Origin: Bacillota bacterium
GTDB taxonomy: Bacteria; Bacillota; Clostridia; Acetivibrionales; DTU013
Direction of reading: 5' to 3'
NCBI GenBank assembly: GCA_023433505.1
Contig: JAEZCO010000025.1
Span: 18,963 to 82,962, forward strand
Length of the DNA stretch: 64,000 nucleotides
Made by a program: the position numbers and the translations under genes. Shown here piece by piece: positions 8,759 to 17,809 of the stretch (the stretch's first letter is position 1; every line of letters begins with the position of its first letter). Below the pieces are notes generated by a model. It saw only the letters and a program-made list of their open reading frames with translations. It searched no databases and was not told the origin of the DNA.

Positions 8759-9820
8759 TTATATTTCACAGCCGTCCACAATAAAAATATGCGTTTTTTC
8801 CGCAAGGTCGATTTCATAATATTTTCCGGAAGACGACCTGTCTTTTCCCAAAATCCTCACCAGCGGCCTTGTAGGCATTTTAATGTTCGCTTTGGCAACA
8901 AGGGCCCTCTCCCCCGTATTGAGAAGCACACCGGTCCCAACCGGATATATGCTTACATGCCTGACAAAGGCCTCAATAACTTTGGGATCAAAATGGTGTA
9001 TTCCCAGGGAGGTGATGTATTCAAACACCTCATTGGCCTTCAGCTTTTTCCTGTAGACCCTGTCGGATGTGAGCGCATCGTATACATCTGCAATAGCCAC
9101 GATCCGGGGGAAAATATGGATGTTCTCACCCTTTAGCTGAAGAGGATAGCCGCTGCCGTCGAATCTTTCATGATGGCCGAAGGATATAAATGCCGACGCC
9201 AGACTTATCTTTTCATTCTTTTTCAACAGCTCATAGCCCAGCACCGTATGCTTTTTGATTTCCTCAAATTCCTCCACCGTGAGCTGCGAAGGCTTTTGAA
9301 GAATTTTTTTCGGTATAAACAGCTTTCCGATGTCATGAAGAATGGCGCCGGTGCCTAATTCCCTCAGATGCTCAATGTCAAACCCCAGCTCAATCCCTGT
9401 GATCAGGGATAGTATGCACACATTGACGCAATGCTGGAAGGTATAGTCATCCACCGATTTGATATCGGAAAGGCTATACAGTATATCTTTTTGTGATAGA
9501 AGCTCATCAATAATGATGTAAACCGTTTTTTTGATCTGATCGACATCAATGGATTGCGTGAAAAGATAATTGTTCATCAGATTGGAGATAAGCACTCTTG
9601 CATCATTCCTGGTGGTTTCGCTGACAACATCTCCGACGCCGATATCTGCCGATATCTCATCATCAATATATATTTCGGTTATCCCCTGACTTACAAGTTT
9701 TTGAATAAAGCTCTCTTTGAGTTCTATCCCCTGGGACAGAAGAACTCCGCCATCGGTATTGTAGATTGTCTTTGCCAGCCTGGCGCCCAGCTTTATATTC
9801 CCGAGCTTTTCTCTCCGCAT
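8759..9820 (-). CDS. HD-GYP domain protein, putative cyclic di-GMP phosphodiesterase
   Basis: The C-terminal half is an HD-GYP domain: HDIGK at 162-166, HHE at 216-218, DGSGYP at 221-226 and a following IADVYDALTSDRVYR block. In this family these residues hold the metals that hydrolyse c-di-GMP. The N-terminal 110 residues (LGARLAKTIYNTDGGVLLSQ) resemble the DUF3391-like segment common in front of HD-GYP, and no transmembrane segment is seen. Its own GGAGGGAAGG site precedes ATG. It links to the c-di-GMP riboswitches at 63.6-63.8 kb by theme only. Confidence 0.9.
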   Translation of the reverse strand: MRREKLGNIKLGARLAKTIYNTDGGVLLSQGIELKESFIQKLVSQGITEIYIDDEISADIGVGDVVSETTRNDARVLISNLMNNYLFTQSIDVDQIKKTVYIIIDELLSQKDILYSLSDIKSVDDYTFQHCVNVCILSLITGIELGFDIEHLRELGTGAILHDIGKLFIPKKILQKPSQLTVEEFEEIKKHTVLGYELLKKNEKISLASAFISFGHHERFDGSGYPLQLKGENIHIFPRIVAIADVYDALTSDRVYRKKLKANEVFEYITSLGIHHFDPKVIEAFVRHVSIYPVGTGVLLNTGERALVAKANIKMPTRPLVRILGKDRSSSGKYYEIDLAEKTHIFIVDGCEI

Positions 9821-10032
9821 TCCTTCCCTCCATGGTACTTTATCCTTTGTAGTTTAGTATTTATTCGACATATTTTTTTGAAAATCCTGCTAAATATGAA
9901 ATAAAAGATAAATTAAAGACATATGAAAGATTCGTGATTTTTTGGTAATATATGGGAAATATCATATTTTGTGATAGAATGATTTTGACTGTATGCGTAC
10001 TGAAAATTACCGATTTTACGAAAGGTGTAAAT

Positions 10033-10692
10033 ATGCAGAGACTATCTTTGGAAACAGGGAATTTGAGCATACTGCTTCTAAAACGTTTGGATTCCTTAAA
10101 AAACGAATTGTTCAAGGCCATGGAGAAAATAAAGGGTTTCAGTCTGGTCAGCGAGGACCTGGTATATAAAAGAAGCTTTCTTAAGAAGATAAAACCCCTG
10201 GTCTATGAAAATCATCTCCGGGTGGATCATAAAAGCTGCGCCTTCTGTTCAAACCTGACAAGAACACATTGTCATGCCCATTGCCTCAAATGCGGAGCAG
10301 GTGCATATATCCATTGCAGTCCCCTGCTTCCCGGCCTGATGTATGATGATAAAAAAAACTCCGACGAATCGGACCAGGTGACCGTGCCCTGGCTTTATAA
10401 AAAGACCTGTGACCGGTTTACACGCCTGGAATTAAACAATTATCTCAAAAATTTCACGGTCCCTTTCAGCTGGGTTACCGTCTACAACTTTGAAGTGCTT
10501 GAAGGACTGTTTTACGGATATTCAGCCAAGGAAAGACCTTGCTATGTCTGTGCTTCCATAGATTATTCCATATACAGGGAGTGCATGGACAGGGAGGATT
10601 TTGACAGACATACTCCCTGCGCCCGAATATCCGAAGTCGTAGAAGCCGTATACAAAAATGCAAGCTTTGACACAAATACCTCAACGAACTAG
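10033..10692 (+). CDS. Cys-rich protein of unknown function
   Basis: I do not recognise this 219-residue protein. Two cysteine/histidine clusters suggest metal binding: CAFCSN..HCHAHCLKCG..HC in the first half and CYVC..YREC near the C terminus. The start is set at the ATG at 10033, which has a GAAAGGTG site; an upstream in-frame ATG has none. It is alone on the plus strand between two minus-strand genes and is followed by a dispersed repeat. Confidence 0.65.
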   Translation: MQRLSLETGNLSILLLKRLDSLKNELFKAMEKIKGFSLVSEDLVYKRSFLKKIKPLVYENHLRVDHKSCAFCSNLTRTHCHAHCLKCGAGAYIHCSPLLPGLMYDDKKNSDESDQVTVPWLYKKTCDRFTRLELNNYLKNFTVPFSWVTVYNFEVLEGLFYGYSAKERPCYVCASIDYSIYRECMDREDFDRHTPCARISEVVEAVYKNASFDTNTSTN

Positions 10693-10742
10693 TACGCCGT
10701 AACAACTAAATGTTGACATTGATATGAAAAGGTGATGGAAAT

Positions 10743-10860
10743 GGCGATCAATGATCGCCGCTACATTTTTCATCCTCAGTGTGCTGCACATGCGGCACGG
10801 GCATTGGTTTGAAAAGGAATCCGTGTAGGGGCGACCACTGGTCGCCCACTTGGAAGGACT
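10743..10860. repeat. dispersed palindromic repeat, family 2, copy A
   Basis: Contains a palindrome ggcgatcaatgatcgcc followed by gctac (10743-10764) and, 60 bases on, gtgtagg followed by ggcgaccactggtcgcc (10823-10847). Both palindromes recur at 31583-31648 with shared flanks (ggaaggactt, catcc). It looks like parts of one or two small non-coding mobile elements. It fills the gap before the phosphoglucomutase gene. Confidence 0.6.
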
Positions 10861-10883
10861 TTGGATGACGATCAAAGAGGTTC

Positions 10884-12626
10884 CTATACGGCCAAATAGC
10901 CTTTAATAACGCCTATAACGCCTTCCTTCAAATGCTCCAGCTTTCTTTCAGCCATCCCATGGTCCGCTTCCGAAACACCGTAATAAATTTTGATTTTGGG
11001 CTCGGTTCCCGAAGGCCTTATGCAGAACCACGAACCGTCCTTCATCTCATAATAGAGCACATTGGATTGGGGAAGGTCGAGTTCCGTCCTGGAGCCGGTG
11101 ACCAGGTCCAGTCTTTCCTGCCTGAGATAATCTCTCAGCGCAGCCGCTTCATAGCTGCCAAAGCTGCCTGGCCTGCTGTTCCTGAGTCCTTCCATGGCGT
11201 TTTGTATTTTTTCAATTCCTTCTTTTCCTTCCAGGGTGAATGAAGTAATGCCCTCAATAAAGTAACCGTACTTTTTAAATACTTCCTCCAGGCCCTCATA
11301 AAGGGTCAGACCCCTTGTTTTATAATATGCTGCCATTTCACAGATCAGCATACATGCCACAACCCCGTCTTTATCCCGCACATCGGTGCCCGCAAGGTAA
11401 CCGTAGCTTTCTTCAAAACCGAAAAGGTATTTCTTGTCTCCAAATTCATCCAGCTCTTTTATTTTTTCCCCGATGAATTTGAAGCCTGTAAGAACCTCAA
11501 CCAGCTCAATGCCGTAACTCTCGGAGATAGCGCGGCCAAGCTCGCTGGTAACAATGGTTTTTACCGTAAATCCGTTTGCAGGCAGGATATTGGCAGCTTT
11601 TTTCTGGGACAGGATGTACTCCATCAGCAGACAGCCTGTCTGATTGCCTGTCAGAACCACATATTCACCTTTTGAATTCCGGACCACCACTCCCACTCTG
11701 TCGCAATCCGGGTCCGTCCCGATAATAAAGTCGGCATTCTCTTTGGACGCCAGTTCTATAGCCATTCTGAAGGCATCCCTTTCTTCAGGGTTGGGATATT
11801 TGACGGTAGAAAATTCAGGGTCGGGAAGCTCCTGTTCCTTGACGGTTATAACCTGCTTGAAGCCAGACTCCTCGAGAATTCTTCTGACCAGCTTGTTCCC
11901 CGCCCCATGCAAGGGCGTGTAGACGATCTTGAAAGTATCGGCCACCGAAGCCACAGCTTGGCGGTTGACGGATAAGGCCTTCAAATTATTGATGTAGGCA
12001 TCGTCAATTTCACTTCCTATAACGGTCAACAGCCCTTTTTTTACTGCGCTTTCCTGATCGATAGGCTTTATAGCCGTGATATCGGTTATTTTTTCAATCT
12101 CATCCAGTACGGTTTCCGCAGCTTCCAGAGGCAATTGGCCCCCGTCCTCGCCATAGACCTTATAGCCATTGTATTGCTTGGGGTTATGACTTGCCGTTAC
12201 AACGATGCCGGCCGCCGCCTTCAGGTACCTTACGGCAAAGGACAGTTCCGGAGTCGGTCTCAATTCGTCGAATATCCAGGCCTTTATGCCGCTTCCTGCA
12301 AAGGTCAGCGCCGCTTCAAGCGCAAATTCCGGGGACATATGCCTGGAATCATAAGCAATGACAATGCCATCCCCATGAATTTTGCCGGCATTTTTCAGAA
12401 CATAATTGGCCAGTCCCTGGGAAGCTTTTCTTACGGTATATATGTTCATCCGGTTGGTGCCTGCTCCGATAATCCCCCTCAAGCCGCCGGTCCCGAACTC
12501 CAGATCCCTGTAAAATCTCTCCTCTATCTCCGCCGGATTGTCCCGGATGGCTTCAAGCTCTTTTCTGGTATTGCCGTCAAAGTATTCATTTTCCACCCAG
12601 GCGCTGTATTTCAATAAGCTGTTCAT
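10884..12626 (-). CDS. pgcA: phosphoglucomutase / phospho-sugar mutase
   Basis: Interconverts glucose-1-phosphate and glucose-6-phosphate, or a related sugar phosphate. The phosphoserine loop TASHNP is at 144-149 (S146), the Mg site DPDCDR at 305-310, the sugar-binding GFEESYGYL near 410 and the phosphate-binding RPSGTEPKI near the C terminus. About 580 residues is typical of the firmicute PgcA subfamily. The start at 12624-12626 has a GGAGG site 6 bases upstream; a longer frame to 12824 has none and reads like non-coding sequence. Confidence 0.92.
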   Translation of the reverse strand: MNSLLKYSAWVENEYFDGNTRKELEAIRDNPAEIEERFYRDLEFGTGGLRGIIGAGTNRMNIYTVRKASQGLANYVLKNAGKIHGDGIVIAYDSRHMSPEFALEAALTFAGSGIKAWIFDELRPTPELSFAVRYLKAAAGIVVTASHNPKQYNGYKVYGEDGGQLPLEAAETVLDEIEKITDITAIKPIDQESAVKKGLLTVIGSEIDDAYINNLKALSVNRQAVASVADTFKIVYTPLHGAGNKLVRRILEESGFKQVITVKEQELPDPEFSTVKYPNPEERDAFRMAIELASKENADFIIGTDPDCDRVGVVVRNSKGEYVVLTGNQTGCLLMEYILSQKKAANILPANGFTVKTIVTSELGRAISESYGIELVEVLTGFKFIGEKIKELDEFGDKKYLFGFEESYGYLAGTDVRDKDGVVACMLICEMAAYYKTRGLTLYEGLEEVFKKYGYFIEGITSFTLEGKEGIEKIQNAMEGLRNSRPGSFGSYEAAALRDYLRQERLDLVTGSRTELDLPQSNVLYYEMKDGSWFCIRPSGTEPKIKIYYGVSEADHGMAERKLEHLKEGVIGVIKGYLAV

Positions 12627-12788
12627 TTTATCCTCCAATGTCAAATTAATTAAAATTGCATAAAAATAATATATAAATAATCGCTGGAATATGCAACAGT
12701 TTTTTACGCAGCCAAAATGTTGCACAAATCGTAAACAGTATAGTATTTTCCCATCTATGTGGAAATAAAACAGGCAGCGGACCCGTAA

Positions 12789-12822
12789 TAAAAAAATAAA
12801 GCCGGGGCGTTTGCCTCCGGCC
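12789..12822 (-). terminator. spoIVA terminator
   Basis: On the minus strand gccggaggc pairs with gccccggc around an aaac loop, followed by TTTATTTTTTT. It lies just downstream of the spoIVA stop codon. Confidence 0.75.
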
Positions 12823-12838
12823 ATAAGAGCTGTGTTTT

Positions 12839-14317
12839 TTATAAAATTATGCAGATCAGTCCGCCGCTGCCCTCGTTGATGATCCTCTGAAGGGTTTCCT
12901 GCAGCTTCAATTGCGCATCCTCAGGCATTCTGTTCAGCTTGTTGTGGAGCCCCTCGCTTACCAGCTCATGCAGGGATTTCCCAAAAATGTTGGACTGCCA
13001 TATTTTGCCCGGATCATTTTCAAATTCCTTAAGAAGGTAATTGACCAGCTCTTCGGATTGCTTCTCGGTTCCTACCAGGGGTGCGATTTCTGTCTCAATG
13101 TCGGCTCTGATCATGTGAACGGAGGGCGCACTCGCACGCAATTTCACACCGAACCGGTTGCCCTGCTTGATAATTTCAGGCTCATCCAGTGTCATTTCGT
13201 CCATTTGAGGAGTCACAACGCCATATCCCTTGACTTTGACTTCATGCAGGGCAAATTCCACTCTTTCGTATTCTCTTTTGATTGTGGACAAATTCTTCAT
13301 AAGGTTGATGAGTTTGTGCTCACCCTCGATCTCCAGACCGGTTTCATCGGTGAGAACCTTATAGAAAAGCCCGTTGGCTGCGTTTATACCGACACTAATG
13401 TTTCCCGACCCCGCATTGATTTCATTTATTTTTGCGTTTTCTATAAAATCATAGTTTGTAAAATTATTGATGGAATTGCTGGCTTCCCGGATATTATATA
13501 CCCCTTTGAAGCTGTCCCGGATGGATTTGAGCATGTCAACCTTCAGCCAGTGGTTATCTTCCAGCGTTTCCACCCACCTTGGTATGTTTATGCCTATTTC
13601 ACAGACAGGGAATTCATACAGGATCTTTTCCATGATCCTGCTGATGTCCTCGCTTCTCAATTGAGCGCAATTCACACACATTACAGGCACTGAATACCTT
13701 TCTTCCAATTCATCCCTCAGCAATTGGGTGTCATTATCTTCCGGATGAATGGAATTTACCAGGATAACAAAGGGCTTGTTAATGTCCTTTAATTCATTAA
13801 TTACACGTCTTTCCGCTTCGATATAATCTTCCCGCGTAATATCGGTAACACTCCCGTCTGTTGTGATTACCAATCCTATCGTCGAATGGTCGTTGATGAC
13901 CTTCCTGGTACCGATCTCCGCAGCCTGCTCAAAGGGTATCTGATAGTCATACCACGGTGTGGATACCATTCTTGGAGCACTGTTTTCAAAATACCCCAAA
14001 GCCCCTTTTACAAGAAAACCGACACAATCCACAAGCCTGACCTTCAGCTTAAGGGTATCATCCAATGTGATTTCAATGGCCTCATTGGGGACAAATTTCG
14101 GCTCCGTTGTCATGATGGTCCTGCCGGTTGAGCTCTGAGGCAGCTCATCCTTTGCTCTTTCGCGGCTGTACATATTTTCTATATTGGGGATTACCAGTAA
14201 GTCCATAAATCTTTTAATAAAGGTTGATTTTCCAGTCCTTACAGGACCTACGACACCGATGTAAATATCCCCTTGTGTCCTCTCAGCAATTTGTTGGTAT
14301 ATATTGTATCTTTCCAC
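12839..14317 (-). CDS. spoIVA: stage IV sporulation protein A
   Basis: The ATPase that polymerises on the forespore surface to form the basement layer of the spore coat. Walker A GPVRTGKST is at 24-32, preceded by the typical N terminus (YNIYQQIAERTQGDIYIGVV). The middle and C-terminal domains follow, ending GLICIIL. 492 residues is the family length. The start is GTG with a GGGGGG site 7 bases upstream. In sporulating bacilli this gene is under mother-cell sigma-E; no sigma-E promoter was resolved here. Confidence 0.96.
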   Translation of the reverse strand: MERYNIYQQIAERTQGDIYIGVVGPVRTGKSTFIKRFMDLLVIPNIENMYSRERAKDELPQSSTGRTIMTTEPKFVPNEAIEITLDDTLKLKVRLVDCVGFLVKGALGYFENSAPRMVSTPWYDYQIPFEQAAEIGTRKVINDHSTIGLVITTDGSVTDITREDYIEAERRVINELKDINKPFVILVNSIHPEDNDTQLLRDELEERYSVPVMCVNCAQLRSEDISRIMEKILYEFPVCEIGINIPRWVETLEDNHWLKVDMLKSIRDSFKGVYNIREASNSINNFTNYDFIENAKINEINAGSGNISVGINAANGLFYKVLTDETGLEIEGEHKLINLMKNLSTIKREYERVEFALHEVKVKGYGVVTPQMDEMTLDEPEIIKQGNRFGVKLRASAPSVHMIRADIETEIAPLVGTEKQSEELVNYLLKEFENDPGKIWQSNIFGKSLHELVSEGLHNKLNRMPEDAQLKLQETLQRIINEGSGGLICIIL

Positions 14318-14451
14318 CCGTTAACCCCCCTTATAATAATAACCAAGGCTTGATAAGGGATATCAGGGATAAGCTGATTCCCAATATAAATATATGTCCG
14401 AAATAAGTTATTATTACAAAATAATGAGGGAATGCCCGAAAGATAAAACCC

Positions 14452-15336
14452 TTATGCTTTAACAAATACTTTAAGGCTTTTATTAATAAAATTGATTGTA
14501 ATGGGCAATGTGTTCCACCTTTCACCGTCAACGCTAAGGGCAAAGCCGCTGTTGCCTTCGATGGTACAGTTCCTGGTTCTTAACCACATAACATTCCTGT
14601 CGTTGATGAAATCATTGCTCACTACCTTGAAAAACAAACCGGCAAGATCAATAGGCGCGCAATTGTGCAAAAGCAGAATATCCATGAAGCCGTCGGATAA
14701 ATCGGCTTCCTTGATGACATTGTAAAAGCCTGCCGCATGCTTTCCGTTCAGAACAAGGAAAAACAGGAACTCTTCTTCAACCACTTCGTTGTCCGTTGTT
14801 ATCTTGAGCTTGACGGGTTTGATATTTGCAACTTCGCCAAGGGCTTTCATATAATATGCCAACGGCCCGAAATTCTTTTTAAACTCACTGCTCGTATTGT
14901 AGGAAACATCAACAAAATTCCCGCCGGCGCAGGTATTGAGAAAATAGAATTCATTATTCAGCAAGCCCGCATCCACATCCGTCGTATTTCCGGCAACGAT
15001 GATATCTATACATTTTTTCAATTCCATGGGAATGTTCAGACTCCTTGCAAAATCATTGCATGTGCCGGAGGGGATCACTCCTATGGGAAGCTTGATATTG
15101 TTCCTATTCATGACATTAACGAGGGAATTGACGGTTCCGTCGCCGCCGGAGGCCACGACGAATGAGTAATCGTCCTCCTTCAGGATTTCAAGCGTCTTTT
15201 CGTTTCCATAATTTCCGATTCGATAAGGCGTCATAAGAATATTATTTTCCACGAACCTCTCGATGATATAATCCAGCCTTCTTGGAACATTTCTGCTGCC
15301 TGACTGTGGGTTGTATACCAATAGTGCTTTTTTCAT
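14452..15336 (-). CDS. diacylglycerol/lipid kinase family protein (YegS/DgkB-like)
   Basis: A soluble lipid kinase of the DAGK catalytic fold. The N terminus has YNPQSGS and the nucleotide loop GGDGT is at 64-68, followed by IGVIPSGTCNDFARSL. The C-terminal beta-sandwich (SGFALSVDGERW) is complete. Likely role: phosphorylation of diacylglycerol or a related lipid at the membrane. The start is MKKALL at 15336, because the GGAGGG site lies 6 bases before it; a frame five codons longer would overlap that site. Confidence 0.88.
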   Translation of the reverse strand: MKKALLVYNPQSGSRNVPRRLDYIIERFVENNILMTPYRIGNYGNEKTLEILKEDDYSFVVASGGDGTVNSLVNVMNRNNIKLPIGVIPSGTCNDFARSLNIPMELKKCIDIIVAGNTTDVDAGLLNNEFYFLNTCAGGNFVDVSYNTSSEFKKNFGPLAYYMKALGEVANIKPVKLKITTDNEVVEEEFLFFLVLNGKHAAGFYNVIKEADLSDGFMDILLLHNCAPIDLAGLFFKVVSNDFINDRNVMWLRTRNCTIEGNSGFALSVDGERWNTLPITINFINKSLKVFVKA

Positions 15337-15355
15337 CTTCTGTCCCTCCATCGAT

Positions 15356-15470
15356 TACTACAGCGAAACCAAACATTTATTCGTCAGCATTTATGCGCCT
15401 TCCGGAAATATCGCAACGCTTCAATGCGCTATTTCCGGAAGGATAATTAAAATGTTTCGCTACAGTACTA
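15356..15470. repeat. large imperfect inverted repeat, related to family 1
   Basis: Ends tactacagcgaaacc and (reverse strand) tactgtagcgaaac, with inner arms ccttccggaaatatcgc and ccttccggaaatagcgc. The layout (TACTG start, inner GGAAAT stem) is like the copies at 49-145 and 8570-8666, but the sequence differs more. It lies between the lipid kinase start and the recombinase stop. Confidence 0.5.
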
Positions 15471-15489
15471 TTTTCTCATTTTATAGCTT

Positions 15490-17034
15490 TTACATTTTGA
15501 AATCAATAACAATCATGCCCTTTTCCTCCCGAAGCGCTTCACTACCCAGCTTATGCAGAAGCATAGCGACTTCCGGGTCTTGTGCATCATATACGGTAAT
15601 TTTATTCACCAGGCACTTTATCATTTCGTTTGTCGGCATGCTTTTTTCCAATCCTGCCAGCAGCTCTGAAATCAGCGTCTCGGTATCAGGCCTTGCGCAA
15701 GCGTTTGACGATAGTACTTCCACCTCTCCCCGCAGGATAGAAATCCGGTCGTCCAATTGCTTGTTCATCTTTATGAACAAATTTTGTGTAATCCTCTCTT
15801 CAAGCCTGTCACTATAAAGCATTTCCTGCTGTTTCAGTTTTTGCTTCAATTGCTGCTCCAGCTTCAAAAGCCTTTCGCCGTGGTCATTTTTAAACATTCC
15901 CTGGGCGGCTGCCAGCTGTTTAAACCCTTCAACGGCGGACGGGTCATGAACCAGCTTTCTTATCTCCGCAGTCACGGCGTCCAATAGCTGGCCCTCATAG
16001 ACAAAATGGCTTGAACATTCCTTACATCCATATTTATAATACTTGCTGCAGATGTAATAAGTCTGCCCGTCTTTTTTATTTCTTGCATACATGCGGCTGC
16101 CGCACAAACCGCATTCCAGCAAGTCTCTGAACAAGTGCAGCTTCTCCTTGTGGGGAGCCGTCCCCTTTTTTCTCTGTTCCCTGAGCCTTTGCACTTCAGA
16201 AAACTCTTCCTGGGAAATGACGGCCGCATGTGTATTCTCCGTGATGGTCCATTGTGCGGACGGAAGCCGCCGTGTTTTCTTGCTTTTAAAGCTTATCTTT
16301 TCGCTTACGCCCTGAACTGTAGCTCCGGTATAAACCCTATTGCAGATAATTCTTCTGACTGCGATACTGCTCCACACATCACCGCCTCCAGGGGCCTTAC
16401 AACTCTTTTCATTCAGCATCCGGGCTATGCTGGAATAACCATACCCCTTCCTGTATAACCGGAAAATCAGCTTTACTGTTTCCGCATTTTCCTCATCCGG
16501 GCAAAGTCTGTTTTTTTCATCCGGCGATTTTTTGTACCCAAAAGGCGCATTTCCTATGTAATCGCCTTTACTTATCTTAAATTTCAAGCTTGCCCTTATT
16601 TTCCTCGATATATCCTTTATATACCGCTCATTTGCCCAGGTCTCGATGCCGACGGTGTCATTATCGTTGAGACTGTCATATCTGCCGTCAAAGGTCAGAA
16701 TCCTTACGCCGCATTCCTCCAGATAATCCAGGAAAAGCAGTGTTTTTGCGTTGTTTCGGCCAAGTCTCGAAAGATCCTTCAACAAGACAAGGTTGATCCT
16801 GCCCTTTTCCACATCCTCCTTGAGTTTGCTCAAGCCGGGCCTTTCGAAGGCAGAGCCCGACACATTATCGTCCATGTAAATTTCCTGGATTTTGCCCAGG
16901 CCTGAACGCACTGCATAATCTATAAGCAGGTCCCTTTGTGTTTCGATGGTATCATAATTTTCATCATTATCATCCCTGCTCTCTCTTACGTAAATACCAA
17001 TTTCATATTTCCCTGCATTACCGGATTTCCCCAT
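15490..17034 (-). CDS. large serine recombinase
   Basis: The N-terminal resolvase domain carries the nucleophile in YVRES (S19) and KDLSRLGRN. The recombinase domain follows (GNAPFGYKK, YSSIARMLNE, ICNRVYTG). A zinc ribbon has Cys near 308, 311, 329 and 337, and then a coiled coil (about 370-430). At 514 residues it is a full-length large serine integrase of the phage/ICE or SpoIVCA type, so it should insert or excise DNA. No cargo genes or clear att sites were found beside it. The start is M7 (17034), with a GAGGTAAGGG site; the upstream side abuts a dispersed repeat. Confidence 0.9.
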   Translation of the reverse strand: MGKSGNAGKYEIGIYVRESRDDNDENYDTIETQRDLLIDYAVRSGLGKIQEIYMDDNVSGSAFERPGLSKLKEDVEKGRINLVLLKDLSRLGRNNAKTLLFLDYLEECGVRILTFDGRYDSLNDNDTVGIETWANERYIKDISRKIRASLKFKISKGDYIGNAPFGYKKSPDEKNRLCPDEENAETVKLIFRLYRKGYGYSSIARMLNEKSCKAPGGGDVWSSIAVRRIICNRVYTGATVQGVSEKISFKSKKTRRLPSAQWTITENTHAAVISQEEFSEVQRLREQRKKGTAPHKEKLHLFRDLLECGLCGSRMYARNKKDGQTYYICSKYYKYGCKECSSHFVYEGQLLDAVTAEIRKLVHDPSAVEGFKQLAAAQGMFKNDHGERLLKLEQQLKQKLKQQEMLYSDRLEERITQNLFIKMNKQLDDRISILRGEVEVLSSNACARPDTETLISELLAGLEKSMPTNEMIKCLVNKITVYDAQDPEVAMLLHKLGSEALREEKGMIVIDFKM

Positions 17035-17053
17035 ACCCTTACCTCGATTCACC

Positions 17054-17215
17054 GTTATAACGACCTAATTCAAGATTAATTTTTTCGTTTGTAGAAAAAA
17101 TTGATTTCATCAGCGGAGTTTCAACGAGGCTGGAGATATGCTCACCCCCTGAACCACCAATTCGATACTCGCCACCTAACAGAGATGAGAGATATTTTTT
17201 GATGCCTCGTTATAA
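17054..17215 (+). repeat. dispersed structured repeat, family 3, copy 1
   Basis: Ends are gttataacgacc and, at the right, gcctcgttataa, which are inverted relative to each other. The interior (cgtttgtagaaaaaattgat, gcggagtttcaa) is shared with 37963-38157, and the right end also with 36173-36265. All three copies point the same way. Copy 1 starts about 20 bases upstream of the recombinase start codon, so it forms the recombinase promoter region. Confidence 0.65.
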
Positions 17216-17410
17216 GCCTCTATCCTCCAAATAAAGCTTTACAAGTAAAAGCAATACCCTCTCACAGGCCGTGCCTCCGCTATAGTTCACAAGTATCCGC
17301 CTTAGTTTTGATTTGCCATTCCCCATCAAAAGGATTCCTTTCATTTACCCTATATGTTATATATATTTAGAGAAATTTGTCCCAAATGTGTTTATTCTAA
17401 TTAAAAAGTT
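17216..17410. other. non-coding stretch
   Basis: Between the repeat copy and the promoter of the 17453 gene I see no gene or clear structure. A short weak match to minus-strand coding is not supported by a start or a ribosome-binding site. Confidence 0.4.
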
Positions 17411-17452
17411 GTATAATAAAGATGATTGATTAAGCAAGGAAGGATGATCGCA

Positions 17453-17764
17453 ATGTCAAGAGAAATTCCTGATAAGCTTGTTTATTTCTATAAAACCGCT
17501 CTCCAGGATATGGACGACGGTTTTGAATATGCCTCCGAGCTAAATCGCATACTCAACTCGGACGATTGTCAGAGGGCTCTTTCGGGTAAGGAGATAGAAA
17601 CCTTGCGGGATTATGCCGAAGAAGTTAAAAAGATCGGTGAGATAAATCATTATACCGAAGAAAAGATAAAAGAACTGGAAAATGAGCGGTTCGGCTCACG
17701 CGGCATCCTCGGCTACCTGAAGGCAGATCACGGAAGCCCGCAGAAAACCCTGTGGCCTTTTTAG
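17453..17764 (+). CDS. small hypothetical protein
   Basis: A 103-residue, charged, helical protein I do not recognise. It begins MSREIPDKLVYFYKTALQDMDDG and ends in PQKTLWPF. The start at 17453 has an AAGGAAGG site 9 bases upstream, and a TATAAT at 17412-17417 lies about 35 bases before it. A TTG start 27 bases upstream is less likely. It is convergent with the YcaQ-like gene, with a small hairpin (atgcca/tggcat) between them. Confidence 0.65.
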   Translation: MSREIPDKLVYFYKTALQDMDDGFEYASELNRILNSDDCQRALSGKEIETLRDYAEEVKKIGEINHYTEEKIKELENERFGSRGILGYLKADHGSPQKTLWPF

Positions 17765-17809
17765 GTCCTGCAGCATTTATTATTTTAGGGAATGCCAGGC
17801 CCTTTGGCA

